From Paraburkholderia lycopersici (GTDB taxonomy: Bacteria; Pseudomonadota; Gammaproteobacteria; Burkholderiales; Burkholderiaceae), in the NCBI RefSeq assembly GCF_900096975.1, contig NZ_FMYQ01000001.1, forward strand, positions 496,001 through 560,000: a stretch of 64,000 nucleotides of DNA, written 5' to 3'. Every line of letters starts with the position of its first letter. The first letter of the stretch is position 1. Position numbers and translations under genes: made by a program. Below, in pieces: positions 45,119-54,750 of the stretch. The notes below the pieces were generated by a model. It had not been told where the DNA came from. It ran no database searches and saw only the letters and a list, made by a program, of their open reading frames with translations.

Positions 45119-46339
45119 GTGCCCGACCGCCACACCGAGCCGGCCCTCGCCCTGGCCAGCCCTGCCGCCCATCATCGCGCGCTGCCCGCGGCGAGACGCC
45201 ACCGCGCGCGCGTCGCCACGATGGCGCTCTTTTTCGTCGCGGGCATGATGTACGCCTCGTGGGGCGTGCACGTGCCCACCGTGCGCGACAGGTTTCATTT
45301 GAGTCCGGCGCTGCTCTCGTACGCGCTCTTCGCCGTGGCGGCCGGCTCGATCGCCGCGATGACGACCCTCGGCGGCTGGATCGCGCGCGCAGGCTCGCGC
45401 CGCGCATGCCTGACCGGCGGCCTCATCATGTCCGTGTGCGGCGCGCTGATTCTCGCCGTGCCTTATTACTGGATGCTGCTCGTCGTGCTGGCCCTGTTCG
45501 GCGTGGGCATGGCCACGCTCGACGTCGCCATGAACGCCGAAGCGAGCGCCGTGGAAGAAGCCGTCGCCAGGCCGGTCATGTCGAGTCTGCACGGCATGTT
45601 CAGTCTTGGCGGCATGGCGGGCGCGGCGATCGGCGGCGCGCTGCTCGCGCGCGGCATGGCGCCCGCACTCCACCTCTTTCTTGCGTCGGCGCTGTCGGCG
45701 TTCGTGCTCTTCGTCTCGTGTCCCGCCGTGCTGCCGCACGTGCCGCACGCCACGCATGGCGAGCACGCGAAAACCGGCAACCGCTGGCGCACGCCCGCGC
45801 TGTGGGCGCTCGGCGCCATCGCGCTCGTCGCGCTGATCGCCGAAGGCGCGATGTACGACTGGGCAACCGTCTATATGCGCGACGTGGTGCTCTCGACGCC
45901 CGCGCTCGCGAGCGCGGCGTATGCGGCGTTCTCGGGCGGCATGGCGGCGGCGCGCTTCGCCGGCGACACCGTGCGCGCGCGTTTCGGCGCGCCGCAGCTC
46001 GTGCTGGCGAGCGCCTCGCTCGCGTGCGCGGGCATGATCGGCGCGCTCGTGCTGCCGTACCCGTTCACGGCGCTCACGGGCTTCACGCTGATGGGCCTCG
46101 GCCTCGCCAACATGATGCCGGTGCTGTTCGCGGCCGCTGCGCGCGTGAAAGGCATCCACGCGGCCGAAGGGCTCGCGCACGTCGCCGGCCTTGCGTATTT
46201 CGGCTTGCTGTTCGGGCCCGTCGTGATCGGCGGCATTACGCAGGTGACCAATCTCACGGTCGGGCTCGCCGTCGTGGCGCTGTGCGCGGCGCTCGTCGCG
46301 TTCGCGGGGCCGAAGGTGCTGCGGCGGCTGGGAATCTAG
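45119..46339 (+). CDS. MFS transporter (YbjJ-like)
   Basis: A 406-residue major facilitator protein with about twelve helices. FVAGMMYASWGVHVPTVRDR opens the first helix, and GGWIARAGSRRACLTGG is the helix 2-3 loop motif A of MFS. LDVAMNAEASAVEE and SSLHGMFSLGGMAGA are typical of the YbjJ branch. Substrate unknown; sugars or drugs are possible. No ATG fits the N-terminus: GTG at 45119 is chosen because a TAGAAT box at about 45053 would start the RNA after the earlier TTG. The first 35 residues are a charged cytoplasmic lead. Confidence 0.83.
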   Translation: MPDRHTEPALALASPAAHHRALPAARRHRARVATMALFFVAGMMYASWGVHVPTVRDRFHLSPALLSYALFAVAAGSIAAMTTLGGWIARAGSRRACLTGGLIMSVCGALILAVPYYWMLLVVLALFGVGMATLDVAMNAEASAVEEAVARPVMSSLHGMFSLGGMAGAAIGGALLARGMAPALHLFLASALSAFVLFVSCPAVLPHVPHATHGEHAKTGNRWRTPALWALGAIALVALIAEGAMYDWATVYMRDVVLSTPALASAAYAAFSGGMAAARFAGDTVRARFGAPQLVLASASLACAGMIGALVLPYPFTALTGFTLMGLGLANMMPVLFAAAARVKGIHAAEGLAHVAGLAYFGLLFGPVVIGGITQVTNLTVGLAVVALCAALVAFAGPKVLRRLGI

Positions 46340-46364
46340 AAAGAAGCATCCGGCGCAAAACGCA

Positions 46365-46400
46365 AAACAAAAAGCCCGCAGGCCGAAACCCGCGGGCTTT
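46365..46400 (-). terminator. Terminator of the LivK-type gene
   Basis: Stem AAAGCCCGC/GCGGGCTTT (46371-46379 with 46392-46400), with a T-rich tail on the minus strand. It can also stop the convergent MFS gene. Confidence 0.8.
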
Positions 46401-46433
46401 CCAGTCGCGAAAGCGAAATACGCCGAACGCGAT

Positions 46434-47579
46434 TTACATCTTCACGACGTCGAGCAGCGACTTCTTGCCCGACTTGTAGTTGTACAGCGAGATCACGCCG
46501 TGCTTGAGGTCGCCCTTCGAATCGAAGGTCGTCTCGCCGATCACGCCCTTGTAGTCCGTCGTCGGCATTTCGGCCAGGATCTTCGCCGGGTCGGTCGAGT
46601 TCGCGCGCTTCATCGCGTCGACGATGATGTACACGGCGTCATACGTGAACGGCGCGTAGATCTGGATCGGCTGGCCGAAGCGCTTTTCGTACTTCGCTTC
46701 GAATGCCTGGCCGCCCGGCATCTTCTCGAGCGCCATGCCGGCTTCCGAGCACACGATGTTGTCGGTCGCGTCGCCGGCGAGGTCCGAGAGCTTGTCGGTA
46801 CAGACGCCGTCGCCTGCGAGCACCTTCGCGCGCAGGCCGAGCTGCTTGGCCTGCTTCGCGAACGGGCCGCCGGTGGCGTCCATGCCGCCGTACATGATCG
46901 CGTCGGGGTTTTCGCCCTTGATCTTCGTGAGAATGGCGCGGAAGTCCACGGCCTTGTCGTTCGTCGCGTCATGCGACAGCACGTTCATGCCGAGCGACTT
47001 GGCGGTCTTCTCGAATTCGTTCGCGAGACCCTGGCCGTAAGCCGTCGAGTCGTCGACGATCGCGACGCTCTTCACCTTCAGGCTCTTCGCCGCGTAGTTC
47101 GCGAGCGCGGGACCTTGCTGGGCGTCGGTCGCCACGACACGGTAGGTCGTCTTGAAGCCTTGTTGCGTGTAGGCCGGGTTCGTGGCCGACGGCGAGATCT
47201 GCACGATGCCCGCATCGCTGTAAATCTTCGAAGCCGGGATCGAGGTGCCCGAGTTCAGGTGACCGACGACGGCAACGACCTTGTCGTCGACGAGCTTCTG
47301 CGCGACCTGGGTGGCCGTGCGCGGGTCGGCCGCGTCGTCTTGTGCGTCGAGCGTGAGCGTGACCTTCTGGCCGCCGATCGTGAGGCCCTTCGCATTGATC
47401 TCTTCGATTGCGAGACGTGCGCCGTTTTCGTTGTCTTTACCGAGGTGCGCAATGCCGCCCGTAAGCGGCGCGACGTGGCCAATCTTGACCGTGACGTCTG
47501 CGCTCGCCACCGTTGCGAACGACGCGAACAGCATGGCCGCAGCGCTGATCGGCAACAGCTTGTGAAGCTTGATATTCAT
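46434..47579 (-). CDS. Branched-chain amino acid ABC transporter substrate-binding protein (LivK-like)
   Basis: The 381-residue periplasmic binding protein has a signal peptide (LLPISAAAMLFASFATVASA) and a Leu/Ile/Val-binding type I fold: VKIGHVAPLTGGIAHLGKDN, GVVGHLNSGTSIPASKIYSD-like sequence, ISPSATNPAYTQQGFKTTYR and GQGLANEFEKTAKSLGM. The membrane and ATPase genes of the transporter are not adjacent, so it is an orphan binding protein that may serve a system elsewhere. TGGAGA precedes ATG 47579. Ligand could be leucine, other aliphatic amino acids or amides. Confidence 0.92.
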   Translation of the reverse strand: MNIKLHKLLPISAAAMLFASFATVASADVTVKIGHVAPLTGGIAHLGKDNENGARLAIEEINAKGLTIGGQKVTLTLDAQDDAADPRTATQVAQKLVDDKVVAVVGHLNSGTSIPASKIYSDAGIVQISPSATNPAYTQQGFKTTYRVVATDAQQGPALANYAAKSLKVKSVAIVDDSTAYGQGLANEFEKTAKSLGMNVLSHDATNDKAVDFRAILTKIKGENPDAIMYGGMDATGGPFAKQAKQLGLRAKVLAGDGVCTDKLSDLAGDATDNIVCSEAGMALEKMPGGQAFEAKYEKRFGQPIQIYAPFTYDAVYIIVDAMKRANSTDPAKILAEMPTTDYKGVIGETTFDSKGDLKHGVISLYNYKSGKKSLLDVVKM

Positions 47580-48199
47580 GTAAGTCTCCAGTTTCGAACC
47601 CAAAAGCTACGTAATCGCCCAGTGCTCCCGCGCCCCGAACGTGTCGCTCCCCGTGCGGACGACCACGCAGGATGCATCCTTGATGCACCTGGCCAGCATG
47701 GCGAATGACCCGTTCATGGCGGGCCGCCCGTCCATACTTGCGCGCAAGTGTAGGTGATCAAATTAATTTGGGGGACTTTTTTCAGATATTGGTGCGAGTA
47801 CCAATATGCGTTCGGCCACAACGGTTCGAAACCCTGACAAATCGATCGGAAAGCGTTATGTAATGCGGCTCGCGGACACGGTTCCAATTATTGGGCATGC
47901 GGCTCCAGGCGCTTGCGAGAACGTTTGGAATGCGCTTCCGGGGCGGCGTGCGCGACGCACGCACCGACTCAAGTAAGCATTCGATTAATTTCGGATACCG
48001 ATGCGATGCGACCGCGTGTCTCACGACGTGTTGCACCGCGCGGGGCCCGCGCCGGTCGGCCCGAGGAAACGACAGGCGCTGCAGAGGTTGGAGGCCATAT
48101 GGCAAACTGGCTCCCCGAATTCGCGATGCGCCACGGGCGGCGCGAACTGCCCGCCCCCGCGGCCCACTGCATGACTCTTTGATGAACACGGAGAACGAC
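47580..48199. other. Divergent intergenic region between LivK-type and DLH genes
   Basis: 620 bases with no supported gene. The part near 47760-47810 is AT-rich and carries a perfect 8-bp inverted repeat at 47786-47807. Promoters of both genes should lie here. Confidence 0.5.
47786..47807. promoter_or_regulatory. Perfect inverted repeat, candidate operator
   Basis: ATATTGGT and ACCAATAT are separated by six bases, in the AT-rich tract about 210 bases upstream of the LivK-type start. The two-half-site geometry fits a dimeric regulator. Confidence 0.45.
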
Positions 48200-48898
48200 A
48201 TGAGCGTTTCGACCAAATGGATCGACATTCCCGCCGGCAATGACAGCTTCGGCGCGTACGTCGCGCTGCCCAAGGGCGGCAAGGGCCCTGGCATCGTCAT
48301 CCTGCAGGAGATCTTCGGCGTGAACGGCCACATCCGCGACATCGTCGAGCAGTACGCGCTCGACGGCTACGTGGCGATCGCCCCCGACGTGTTCTGGCGC
48401 ACGGCGCCGCGCGTCGAGCTCGACTACGTCGGCGCCGACCGCGACCGCGGTATCGAGCTGATGCAGAAGACGGACGTCAACCTTGTCGTCGGGGACGTCG
48501 GCGCGACGGCGGCCGCGCTGCGCGCGCTGCCCGAGTGCACCGGCAAGGTCGCGGCGATCGGCTACTGCTTCGGCGGGCGTCTCGCGTACCTCGCGGCGGC
48601 GAGCGGCTCGCTCGATGCAGCGGTGTCCTACTACGGCGGCGGCATCCAGAATCAGCTCGACCTCGCCGACAAGGTTACCAGGCCGATCCTGTTCCACTAC
48701 GCCGAGCTCGACCACGGCATTCCGCTCTCGGCCGTGGGCCAGGTGAAGGAACGTTTCGCGGGCCGCCCGAACGCCGAGTTCCACCTGTACCCGAACGCCG
48801 ATCACGGCTTCAACTGCCCGGTGCGCGCGTCGTACAACCAGCATGCCTCGGCGCTCGCGCATGGCCGCACGCTGAGCTTCCTCGCCGGGCATCTGTAA
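48200..48898 (+). CDS. Dienelactone hydrolase family protein
   Basis: The 232-residue alpha/beta hydrolase has the dienelactone hydrolase triad: Cys123 in IGYCFGG, Asp in AELDHGIP and His in NADHGFNC. KGPGIVILQEIFGVNGHIRD is the conserved N-terminal loop with Glu that orients the Cys. Such enzymes open dienelactones in chlorocatechol breakdown, but many housekeeping relatives have unknown substrates. GGAGA lies seven bases ahead of ATG 48200, which is preferred to ATG 48182. No catechol pathway genes are adjacent. Confidence 0.9.
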   Translation: MSVSTKWIDIPAGNDSFGAYVALPKGGKGPGIVILQEIFGVNGHIRDIVEQYALDGYVAIAPDVFWRTAPRVELDYVGADRDRGIELMQKTDVNLVVGDVGATAAALRALPECTGKVAAIGYCFGGRLAYLAAASGSLDAAVSYYGGGIQNQLDLADKVTRPILFHYAELDHGIPLSAVGQVKERFAGRPNAEFHLYPNADHGFNCPVRASYNQHASALAHGRTLSFLAGHL

Positions 48899-49093
48899 TA
48901 CCGCGGTCCGGCCGGTGTCCGCTGCCTCGCCGCGGCCCGGACATCGCGGTGCGCACGCCCGCATTCCTGCATCGGCGCGCGTGCATGATCGGCGTCGGCG
49001 GGCGCGGCATCTTTCGCCCGCTCGCGTTCCCGCCGTACGCGCTTCACCTGAGCTTCGACGCTTGCCCCAACCCGACGACGAGGAGTGCGTGCC

Positions 49094-50608
49094 TTGCAGT
49101 CCGACTATCTGGAATACGACGCCATCGGCCTCGCCGATCTCGTGCGCCGCCGCGAGGTGAGCGCGCGCGAGCTGCTCGACACCGCCATCGCCCGCGCGGA
49201 AGCCGCCAATCCGGCCATCAACGCCATCGTCCTCAAGGACTACGAGGCGGCGCGCCAGCGCGCGCTGCGCATCGAGGCGACCGGCGACGGCGTCGAGGCG
49301 CTCAGCGACGGTCCGCTCGCGGGCGTGCCTTTTCTCGTGAAGGACCTCGGCGCGGCGGTGGCCGGGCTGCGCATGACGTTCGGCAGCCGCCATTACCGCC
49401 ACTACATTCCGAACGCCGACGCGCCCGTGGTCACCCGCTTTCGCGCGGCGGGCCTGAACATCTTCGGCAAGACGAGCGCGTCCGAACTCGGGCAGATGCC
49501 CTACACCGAGCCCGAGCTGTTCGGCCCGTGCCGCAATCCGTGGAATCTCGACCATACGCCGGGCGGGTCGAGCGGCGGCGCGGCCGCCTCGGTCGCCGCG
49601 GGCATCGTGCCGCTCGCGCATGCGTCCGACGGCGGCGGATCGATCCGCATCCCGGCGTCGTGCTGCGGGCTCTTCGGGTTCAAGCCGTCGCGCGGGTTCC
49701 AGCCCGCTTCGAACGCGCCGGCGCCGCCCGGCGCCCTGGGCGTCGATCTCGCGGTGTCGCGCAGCGTCCGCGACAGCGCGCTCACGCTCGATCTGATCGC
49801 CGGCGATCCCGCGCTGGCGCCGGGCGCGCCGGGCACCTTCCTCGCCGCGGCGCGCGAGCCGCTCGACGGCTCGAAGCCGCTCTCCATCGCGCTCCTGTGC
49901 GAGCCGATGTTCGCGGACGCGCTCTCGCCCGACGTGCGCGGCGCGCTCGACGACGCCGCCGAACTGCTCGCTTCGCTCGGCCATCGCGTGGAGCCGTACT
50001 CGCTGCCCGTCGATTACGCGGCGGCGCGCGAGGCGTTCCTGATGCTGTGGTCGGTGGTGGCCGAGCAGTACGTGCTGAACGCCGACGACATCACGGGCAC
50101 GAAGCCGCGCCGCCAGGAGTTCGAGATCGCGACGTGGGCGATGGCGCACATCGGCCGCAAGCTTGGCGAGCGCGAGCTGCCGGCCGCGCTCGACGTGCAG
50201 CAGCGCATCACCGCGCAGCTCGCCGACCTCATGAAGCGCTACGACGTGCTGCTGTGCCCGACGCTCGCCGCGCCGCCGGTGAAAATCGGCGAGCTCAAGC
50301 CGAGCCAGAGCGAGCGCATGCAGATGCGCGCGGTCACGGCCGTGCCGGTGGAAGTGCTGATGAGAAAGCTGCTGACCGAAGCCTCGAACAAGGCATTCGC
50401 GTGGGCGGGCTGCACGGAGCTTTTCAACCTGACGGGGCAGCCGTCGATGTCGGTGCCGCTCGCGTGGAACTCGCGCGGGCTGCCGATAGGCGTACAGTTC
50501 GCCGCGCGTGAAGGCAACGATGCGCTATTGCTGCGCCTCGCGGCGCAACTGGAGGCGGCGCGCCCGTGGTTCGGCCGGCGGCCGCCGCTGCTGCAGGCGC
50601 GACGCTAG
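49094..50608 (+). CDS. Amidase signature-family amidase
   Basis: The 504-residue enzyme has the Ser-cisSer-Lys triad of amidase signature enzymes: Lys83 in PFLVKDLG, Ser159 in TPGGSSGGAAASVAAG and nucleophile Ser183 in DGGGSIRIPA. It hydrolyses amides to acid and ammonia in the cytoplasm; the substrate is unknown. GatA of the tRNA amidotransferase is a relative, but GatB/C are not present. TTG at 49094 is chosen because AGGAG lies eight bases ahead and it gives the normal N-terminus MQSDYLEYDAIGLADLV; GTG 49085 overlaps that ribosome site. Confidence 0.9.
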   Translation: MQSDYLEYDAIGLADLVRRREVSARELLDTAIARAEAANPAINAIVLKDYEAARQRALRIEATGDGVEALSDGPLAGVPFLVKDLGAAVAGLRMTFGSRHYRHYIPNADAPVVTRFRAAGLNIFGKTSASELGQMPYTEPELFGPCRNPWNLDHTPGGSSGGAAASVAAGIVPLAHASDGGGSIRIPASCCGLFGFKPSRGFQPASNAPAPPGALGVDLAVSRSVRDSALTLDLIAGDPALAPGAPGTFLAAAREPLDGSKPLSIALLCEPMFADALSPDVRGALDDAAELLASLGHRVEPYSLPVDYAAAREAFLMLWSVVAEQYVLNADDITGTKPRRQEFEIATWAMAHIGRKLGERELPAALDVQQRITAQLADLMKRYDVLLCPTLAAPPVKIGELKPSQSERMQMRAVTAVPVEVLMRKLLTEASNKAFAWAGCTELFNLTGQPSMSVPLAWNSRGLPIGVQFAAREGNDALLLRLAAQLEAARPWFGRRPPLLQARR

Positions 50609-50666
50609 CGCGCCTGCTCCTTCACGAACGAAGCGGGCGCACGTCGATACGCGCTGCGCCGCTTCG

Positions 50667-50978
50667 TCAGGCCTTCTTGTTATAGGCGCTGCACCAGCCC
50701 TTGCCCGCGACCTGCTTGCCGCCGAACATCGGGCACGGCGCAAACGCGTCCGTGGCCTTGCCCTGATAGAACGAGCAGTTGCCGCAGTCCTCGCCGGCGG
50801 CGTACTTCGCGAACTTCGCCTTGTCGACTTTGGCCGCGTCGAGCTTGTAGCCGAGCGCGACGGCGGTGGGATCGGATTCGGCAACCTTGGGCGCGTCGGC
50901 GAAAGCCTCGCGCGAAAGCGCGAGCGTCGAGACGACGCCGATGCTCGTGATCAGAAAGCTGCGGCGGGACGATTTCAT
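50667..50978 (-). CDS. High-potential iron-sulfur protein (HiPIP)
   Basis: A 103-residue periplasmic [4Fe-4S] carrier. The N-terminus MKSSRRSFLITSIGVVS carries the twin-arginine motif SRRSFL, so it is exported folded by Tat. The cluster ligands are Cys65, Cys68, Cys82 and Cys96 in a C-x2-C-x13-C-x13-C pattern, the HiPIP fingerprint. It shuttles electrons in the periplasm, for example from a cytochrome bc1-type complex. GGAGTG lies upstream of ATG 50978. No reaction-centre or oxidase genes are adjacent. Confidence 0.92.
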   Translation of the reverse strand: MKSSRRSFLITSIGVVSTLALSREAFADAPKVAESDPTAVALGYKLDAAKVDKAKFAKYAAGEDCGNCSFYQGKATDAFAPCPMFGGKQVAGKGWCSAYNKKA

Positions 50979-51152
50979 GTGACTCACTCCGGTATTGTGG
51001 CGATTCGTTCGCTGGGGTTTCGCGCGGCGTCCAGCGCCGCGCGTTTGTTCTCCGAGCCGCTCTGGCGGCGGCGTCGCGAAGAAGCTTAACAACGAAGCGC
51101 GTCGGCGCGACGCTGCAATGCCGGAGATAAGTGAGCCGCAACGTACGGCGAA

Positions 51153-52259
51153 TCAGTCGATGGAAGCCATCTCGCACACGCGTTGGGCGATCGCGAGCGA
51201 CGCCGTGAGTCCCGGCGACTCGATGCCGAACAGGTTCACGAGCCCGCGCACGCCATGCGAGGCCGCGCCCTGGATCATGAAGTCGGCGGCGGGCTCGCCG
51301 GGGCCGGAGAGCTTGGGGCGAATGCCTGCATAGGCGGGCTGCAGCGCGCCGTCGGGCAGCGCGGGCCAGTAGCTGCGGATCTGCGCATAGAAGGAATCGG
51401 CGCGGCGGGGATCGACGTCGTAGTCGATCGCGTCGATCCATTCGACGTCGGGGCCGAAGCGCGCCTGGCCGCCCAGGTCGAGCGTGAGATGCACGCCGAG
51501 GCCGGCCTCGTTCGGCATCGGATAGATGAGGCGCGTGAACGGCACGCGTCCCGAAACGCTGAAGTAGTTGCCGCGCGCGAGATAGAACGGCGGGATGTGG
51601 CGCGCGTCGAGCCCGCGGATGCGCCTCGCGAGCTTCGTGGCGTACAGGCCCGCGCTGTTGACGACGCACGCCGCCCGAATGCCGACCGGCGCATCGCCGG
51701 CCGTTTTCACGGTGAAGCCGCTGCCGAGCGCATCGATCGACTCGACGGGCGATTTGAACGCGATCACGGCGCCGTCGCGCTCGGCGTCGCCGAGGAGCGC
51801 GAGCATGAGCTGATGGCTGTCGACGATGCCCGTCTGCGGCGAGTAGACCGCCGCGACGCATTCGAGCGCCGGTTCGAGCGCGATCGCCTCGCTGCCGCTG
51901 ATGCGCACGAGGTCGAACACGCCGTTGTCCTTGCCGCGCGCGAGGATCGCCTCGAGCTGCGGAATCTGGTTCCCCGCGGTGGCGACGAGCAGCTTGCCGC
52001 AGCGCGCATGCGCGACGTGGCGCGAGGCGCAGTACTCGTAGAGCATCTCGCGTCCGCGCACGCACAGCGTGGCCTTGAGCGAGCCGCGCGGGTAGTAGAG
52101 CCCGGCGTGAATGACTTCGCTGTTGCGCGAACTGGTGCTGGTGCCGATGGCGTCGGCGGCTTCGAGCACGATCACCTCGCGCCCGCGTGCGGCAAGCGCC
52201 CGCGCCACGGCGAGACCGACCACGCCGGCGCCGATCACCACGCATTCGATCTGGTCCAT
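51153..52259 (-). CDS. FAD-dependent oxidoreductase, L-2-hydroxyglutarate dehydrogenase-like
   Basis: The 368-residue flavoprotein opens with an FAD-binding Rossmann motif ([31 protein letters not shown]). [15 protein letters not shown] follows, the hallmark of the L-2-hydroxyglutarate dehydrogenase (LhgO) branch of the DAO fold. [14 protein letters not shown] and [20 protein letters not shown] are further family pieces. It likely oxidises L-2-hydroxyglutarate or a related 2-hydroxyacid, passing electrons to quinone or oxygen. Glycine or sarcosine oxidases are alternatives. It is 174 bases upstream of the HiPIP gene on the same strand; a functional link is possible but not shown. Confidence 0.88.
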   Translation of the reverse strand: MDQIECVVIGAGVVGLAVARALAARGREVIVLEAADAIGTSTSSRNSEVIHAGLYYPRGSLKATLCVRGREMLYEYCASRHVAHARCGKLLVATAGNQIPQLEAILARGKDNGVFDLVRISGSEAIALEPALECVAAVYSPQTGIVDSHQLMLALLGDAERDGAVIAFKSPVESIDALGSGFTVKTAGDAPVGIRAACVVNSAGLYATKLARRIRGLDARHIPPFYLARGNYFSVSGRVPFTRLIYPMPNEAGLGVHLTLDLGGQARFGPDVEWIDAIDYDVDPRRADSFYAQIRSYWPALPDGALQPAYAGIRPKLSGPGEPAADFMIQGAASHGVRGLVNLFGIESPGLTASLAIAQRVCEMASID

Positions 52260-52405
52260 GTCCCTGCGTCCGCCTTCGCGGCGCCGGCAAGCGAGCCGGC
52301 CGCGCCGCGCGTCACTCCGCCATGCGGCTGGCGGCGCGACGCGCGCACCGCCTTACGAGAAAAATTGTACGCCGCGCGACGACGCGCTCGCGCCAGACTC
52401 TCGCG

Positions 52406-52795
52406 TCAAACGAGCGGAAGGGAACAAAGAGAGGGATCGAGCGAAGGTCGCGCAAGGACGGCGACCCGGTTGACGGTGGCGCGAGGCGTCGCGGGCGCCG
52501 CCGTTCGCGCCACCGCATGGAAGAAGCCCTTCGCGACCCGCACGCGTGGCGCGGCGTAGCCGTCCATCGCATATCGCTGCGGATAGGCGGGCGAATTCGG
52601 GTCCCGACTCAGCTCGCCGCCCGCGCGGGCGCGGGCCCGTTCCGCCTTCACTTCGGCGCCCGTCTTCGGGCCGTGGTTCGCGGCGGCCATCGCCATCGGA
52701 CGCGCCTGGACGGGCGGCGTTTGCGGGATCGGCGTCGCCGCATGGTCGCCCGCCAGTGCCGGCACGGCCACCAGAGCGGCGACGGCGGCAAGCAT
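52406..52795 (-). CDS. Exported small protein, DUF4148-like, uncertain start
   Basis: A 129-residue reading that starts with a hydrophobic signal-like stretch (MLAAVAALVAVPALAGD) but without the usual positively charged lead. Its middle reads GPKTGAEVKAERARARAGGE then DPNSPAYPQRYAMDGYAA, close to the DUF4148 pattern. The last 45 residues are Arg/Ala-rich and not recognisable. No ribosome site precedes ATG 52795, and in-frame upstream sequence is not protein-like, so the true start may be missing or shifted. Possibly a damaged or mis-started member of the family. Confidence 0.5.
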   Translation of the reverse strand: MLAAVAALVAVPALAGDHAATPIPQTPPVQARPMAMAAANHGPKTGAEVKAERARARAGGELSRDPNSPAYPQRYAMDGYAAPRVRVAKGFFHAVARTAAPATPRATVNRVAVLARPSLDPSLCSLPLV

Positions 52796-53138
52796 TGCAG
52801 GACATACCGGATCGGCCGCGTTCGCGCATATCGGATATGTGCGAGTGTGCGAGCCCGCGTAAGCACGGCCGATCGAAAAGCCGCCCCGATAAGCAAGAAG
52901 GCTGCGTTGCAGTCCGGACAACAATTGGCGACCCATTACCGCAGCGAAGGAATGTTCGTTGCGCTTCAATGACCAATGCCTCAGTGCGTCGTGGTTGAAG
53001 CATTGCGCTGGCGTCCCTATATTCGGTGAACCGCTGCGGTCCGGCGTTTGCGAACCCGGTATAGGATCGAAGGTCAGAACGTACCCGCCCTGCCGTTGCG
53101 CTCGCTTCGCGCGGTGCCCGTGCACGGAGTCTCCCCCT
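52796..53138. other. Intergenic region between divergent exported-protein genes
   Basis: 343 bases without a supported gene. It contains the plus-strand start region of the proline-rich protein and whatever promoter serves the minus-strand DUF4148-like gene. No clear operator. Confidence 0.45.
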
Positions 53139-53798
53139 ATGACGTTGTGGAAACATTGCCTTGCCGTCGTCACGCTGTTCGCCGTCCTGGCGGGACTGAG
53201 CGCGAGCGCGCTGGCGCAAGGCGTCGCGCAGCCGGCTTACGTGCCCGCCGCCGGGCCCGACGCGTCGCCGGCCGCGCAGCCCCCGCTGACGCCGCCTCCG
53301 CAGCCGCCCGCAGCACCTGCCATGGCGCCGCCACCGCCGCCCACAACCGCTCCCGCCGAAGTTCCCGTCACCCAGGCGGTCGTGCAATGGACGCTGGACG
53401 TGATGCGCGACGGCCAGCAGATCGACTCGTTCGACGGCACGACCCCGGTGGGCCAGGCCCGCACCGACACGCACAACAAGGTCGTTTCGCACAACGTGGG
53501 TTGCAAGGATCAACCTGCGGGCAGCATCGACCTCTCCCGCACGATTACCGTTTCGCCGCTGCAGGTGAGGGCGAATCTCATCATCCTCGCGATCGACGCG
53601 CAGGAAACGCTCGAAAACGACGTCGCGCCCAGCACGCCCGAAGGCTGCAAGCTCCCGCCGCAGCCGCGCCAGGTGAACGCGAGCCATCCGGGGTTGATCG
53701 TGCCGCAGGGCGAATGGGTGACCTGGCCGATCATCGACCAGAATCCGTCGCTCGCGTACCGGGTGCGCGCCACGCTCGCGCCGCCGTCCGCGCAGTGA
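53139..53798 (+). CDS. Proline-rich exported protein, unknown function
   Basis: The 219-residue protein starts with a signal peptide (LAVVTLFAVLAGLSASALAQ), then about 50 residues dominated by Pro and Ala (APAMAPPPPPTTAPAEVPV), a probable extended linker. A folded C-terminal domain of about 135 residues follows, with two Cys (NVGCKDQ and PEGCKLPP) that could form a disulfide. The fold contains QWTLDVMRDGQQIDSFDGTT. I do not recognise a family. It is probably periplasmic. It lies 32 bases before the EEP nuclease gene on the same strand. Confidence 0.72.
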   Translation: MTLWKHCLAVVTLFAVLAGLSASALAQGVAQPAYVPAAGPDASPAAQPPLTPPPQPPAAPAMAPPPPPTTAPAEVPVTQAVVQWTLDVMRDGQQIDSFDGTTPVGQARTDTHNKVVSHNVGCKDQPAGSIDLSRTITVSPLQVRANLIILAIDAQETLENDVAPSTPEGCKLPPQPRQVNASHPGLIVPQGEWVTWPIIDQNPSLAYRVRATLAPPSAQ

Positions 53799-53830
53799 CG
53801 CCCACGCGATCCAATCCGTTAGAAAAACGC

Positions 53831-54628
53831 ATGCGAAATCCCGAACAACCGCTCATCGACACCTCGCCGGGCAAAGACTTCGTCGCCGTAAGCTGGAATC
53901 TGCACAAGGGCCGCTCGCCGCTCGGCTTCGAAGCCTGGCAGGCGATGCGGCGCTGGGTCCAGTCCACCCACGCCGACGCCTGGTTTCTCCAGGAGGCGAT
54001 GGCGCGCCGTCTGCCGCAACCGGTGCTCGCCTCGACCTTCGGCGCACAGTTGGGCGATCCGCTCGAAGACGTCTGGCACTGCCAGGCCACCGAAATCGCC
54101 GACGCACTCGAATTGCAGATCGCGCTCGGCACGAACGTGTTCAAGCCCTCGTGGCGGCACGGCAATGCGATCCTATCGCCGCATCCGCTCGATCTCGGCG
54201 GACGCTGGGACATCTCCGCGCACCGCTTCGAGCGGCGCGGGCTGCTCGTCGCGCGCGCGAACGTGGCCGGGCAGTCGGTCACGCTGCTGTGCGCGCATCT
54301 CGCGCTCACGCGCAGCGCGCGGCTGCGGCAGATGCACTGGATCGCGCACTGGATCGTGAAGGAGGCGCCGCAAGGCCCGCTCGTGCTGGCGGGCGATTTC
54401 AACGACTGGCGCAACGATTCGGTGCCGCTCTTCGCGGAACACGGCCTGCAGGAGGTCGCGACGTTGCTCGGCGAGCCCGCGCGCACGTTCCCGGCGTTCT
54501 CGCCGGCGCTCGCGCTCGACAAGATGTTCGTGCGCGGCCTTCAGCCGGTCGAGCTGATCCAGCCCGCGCAGGAAACGGCGTGGCTTTCCGATCACCTGCC
54601 CTACATGGCGCGCCTGCGGCTCGAATGA
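53831..54628 (+). CDS. Endonuclease/exonuclease/phosphatase (EEP) family protein
   Basis: The 265-residue protein is a cytoplasmic EEP hydrolase. It shows AVSWNLHKGRS (conserved Asn), AWFLQEAM (metal Glu), LLCAHLALT (His), LVLAGDFNDW (Asp-Asn pair) and WLSDHLPYMARL (final Asp-His). That covers the metal and catalytic residues of DNase I-like and phosphatase-like enzymes. Nuclease, phosphodiesterase or sphingomyelinase-type substrates are all possible. It follows the proline-rich protein by 32 bases. ATG 53831 begins the domain. Confidence 0.86.
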   Translation: MRNPEQPLIDTSPGKDFVAVSWNLHKGRSPLGFEAWQAMRRWVQSTHADAWFLQEAMARRLPQPVLASTFGAQLGDPLEDVWHCQATEIADALELQIALGTNVFKPSWRHGNAILSPHPLDLGGRWDISAHRFERRGLLVARANVAGQSVTLLCAHLALTRSARLRQMHWIAHWIVKEAPQGPLVLAGDFNDWRNDSVPLFAEHGLQEVATLLGEPARTFPAFSPALALDKMFVRGLQPVELIQPAQETAWLSDHLPYMARLRLE

Positions 54629-54750
54629 TGCGCTAAGCCTGGGGGCGTCACGCCGGGGCGCGCGACATTCCCCCGATCTCCACGCAAAGGCACGCATAGA
54701 CGCGCTACCATGTCGCGTCGCGCGCCGTGTCTGGCGCCAGGTCTCTTCCG

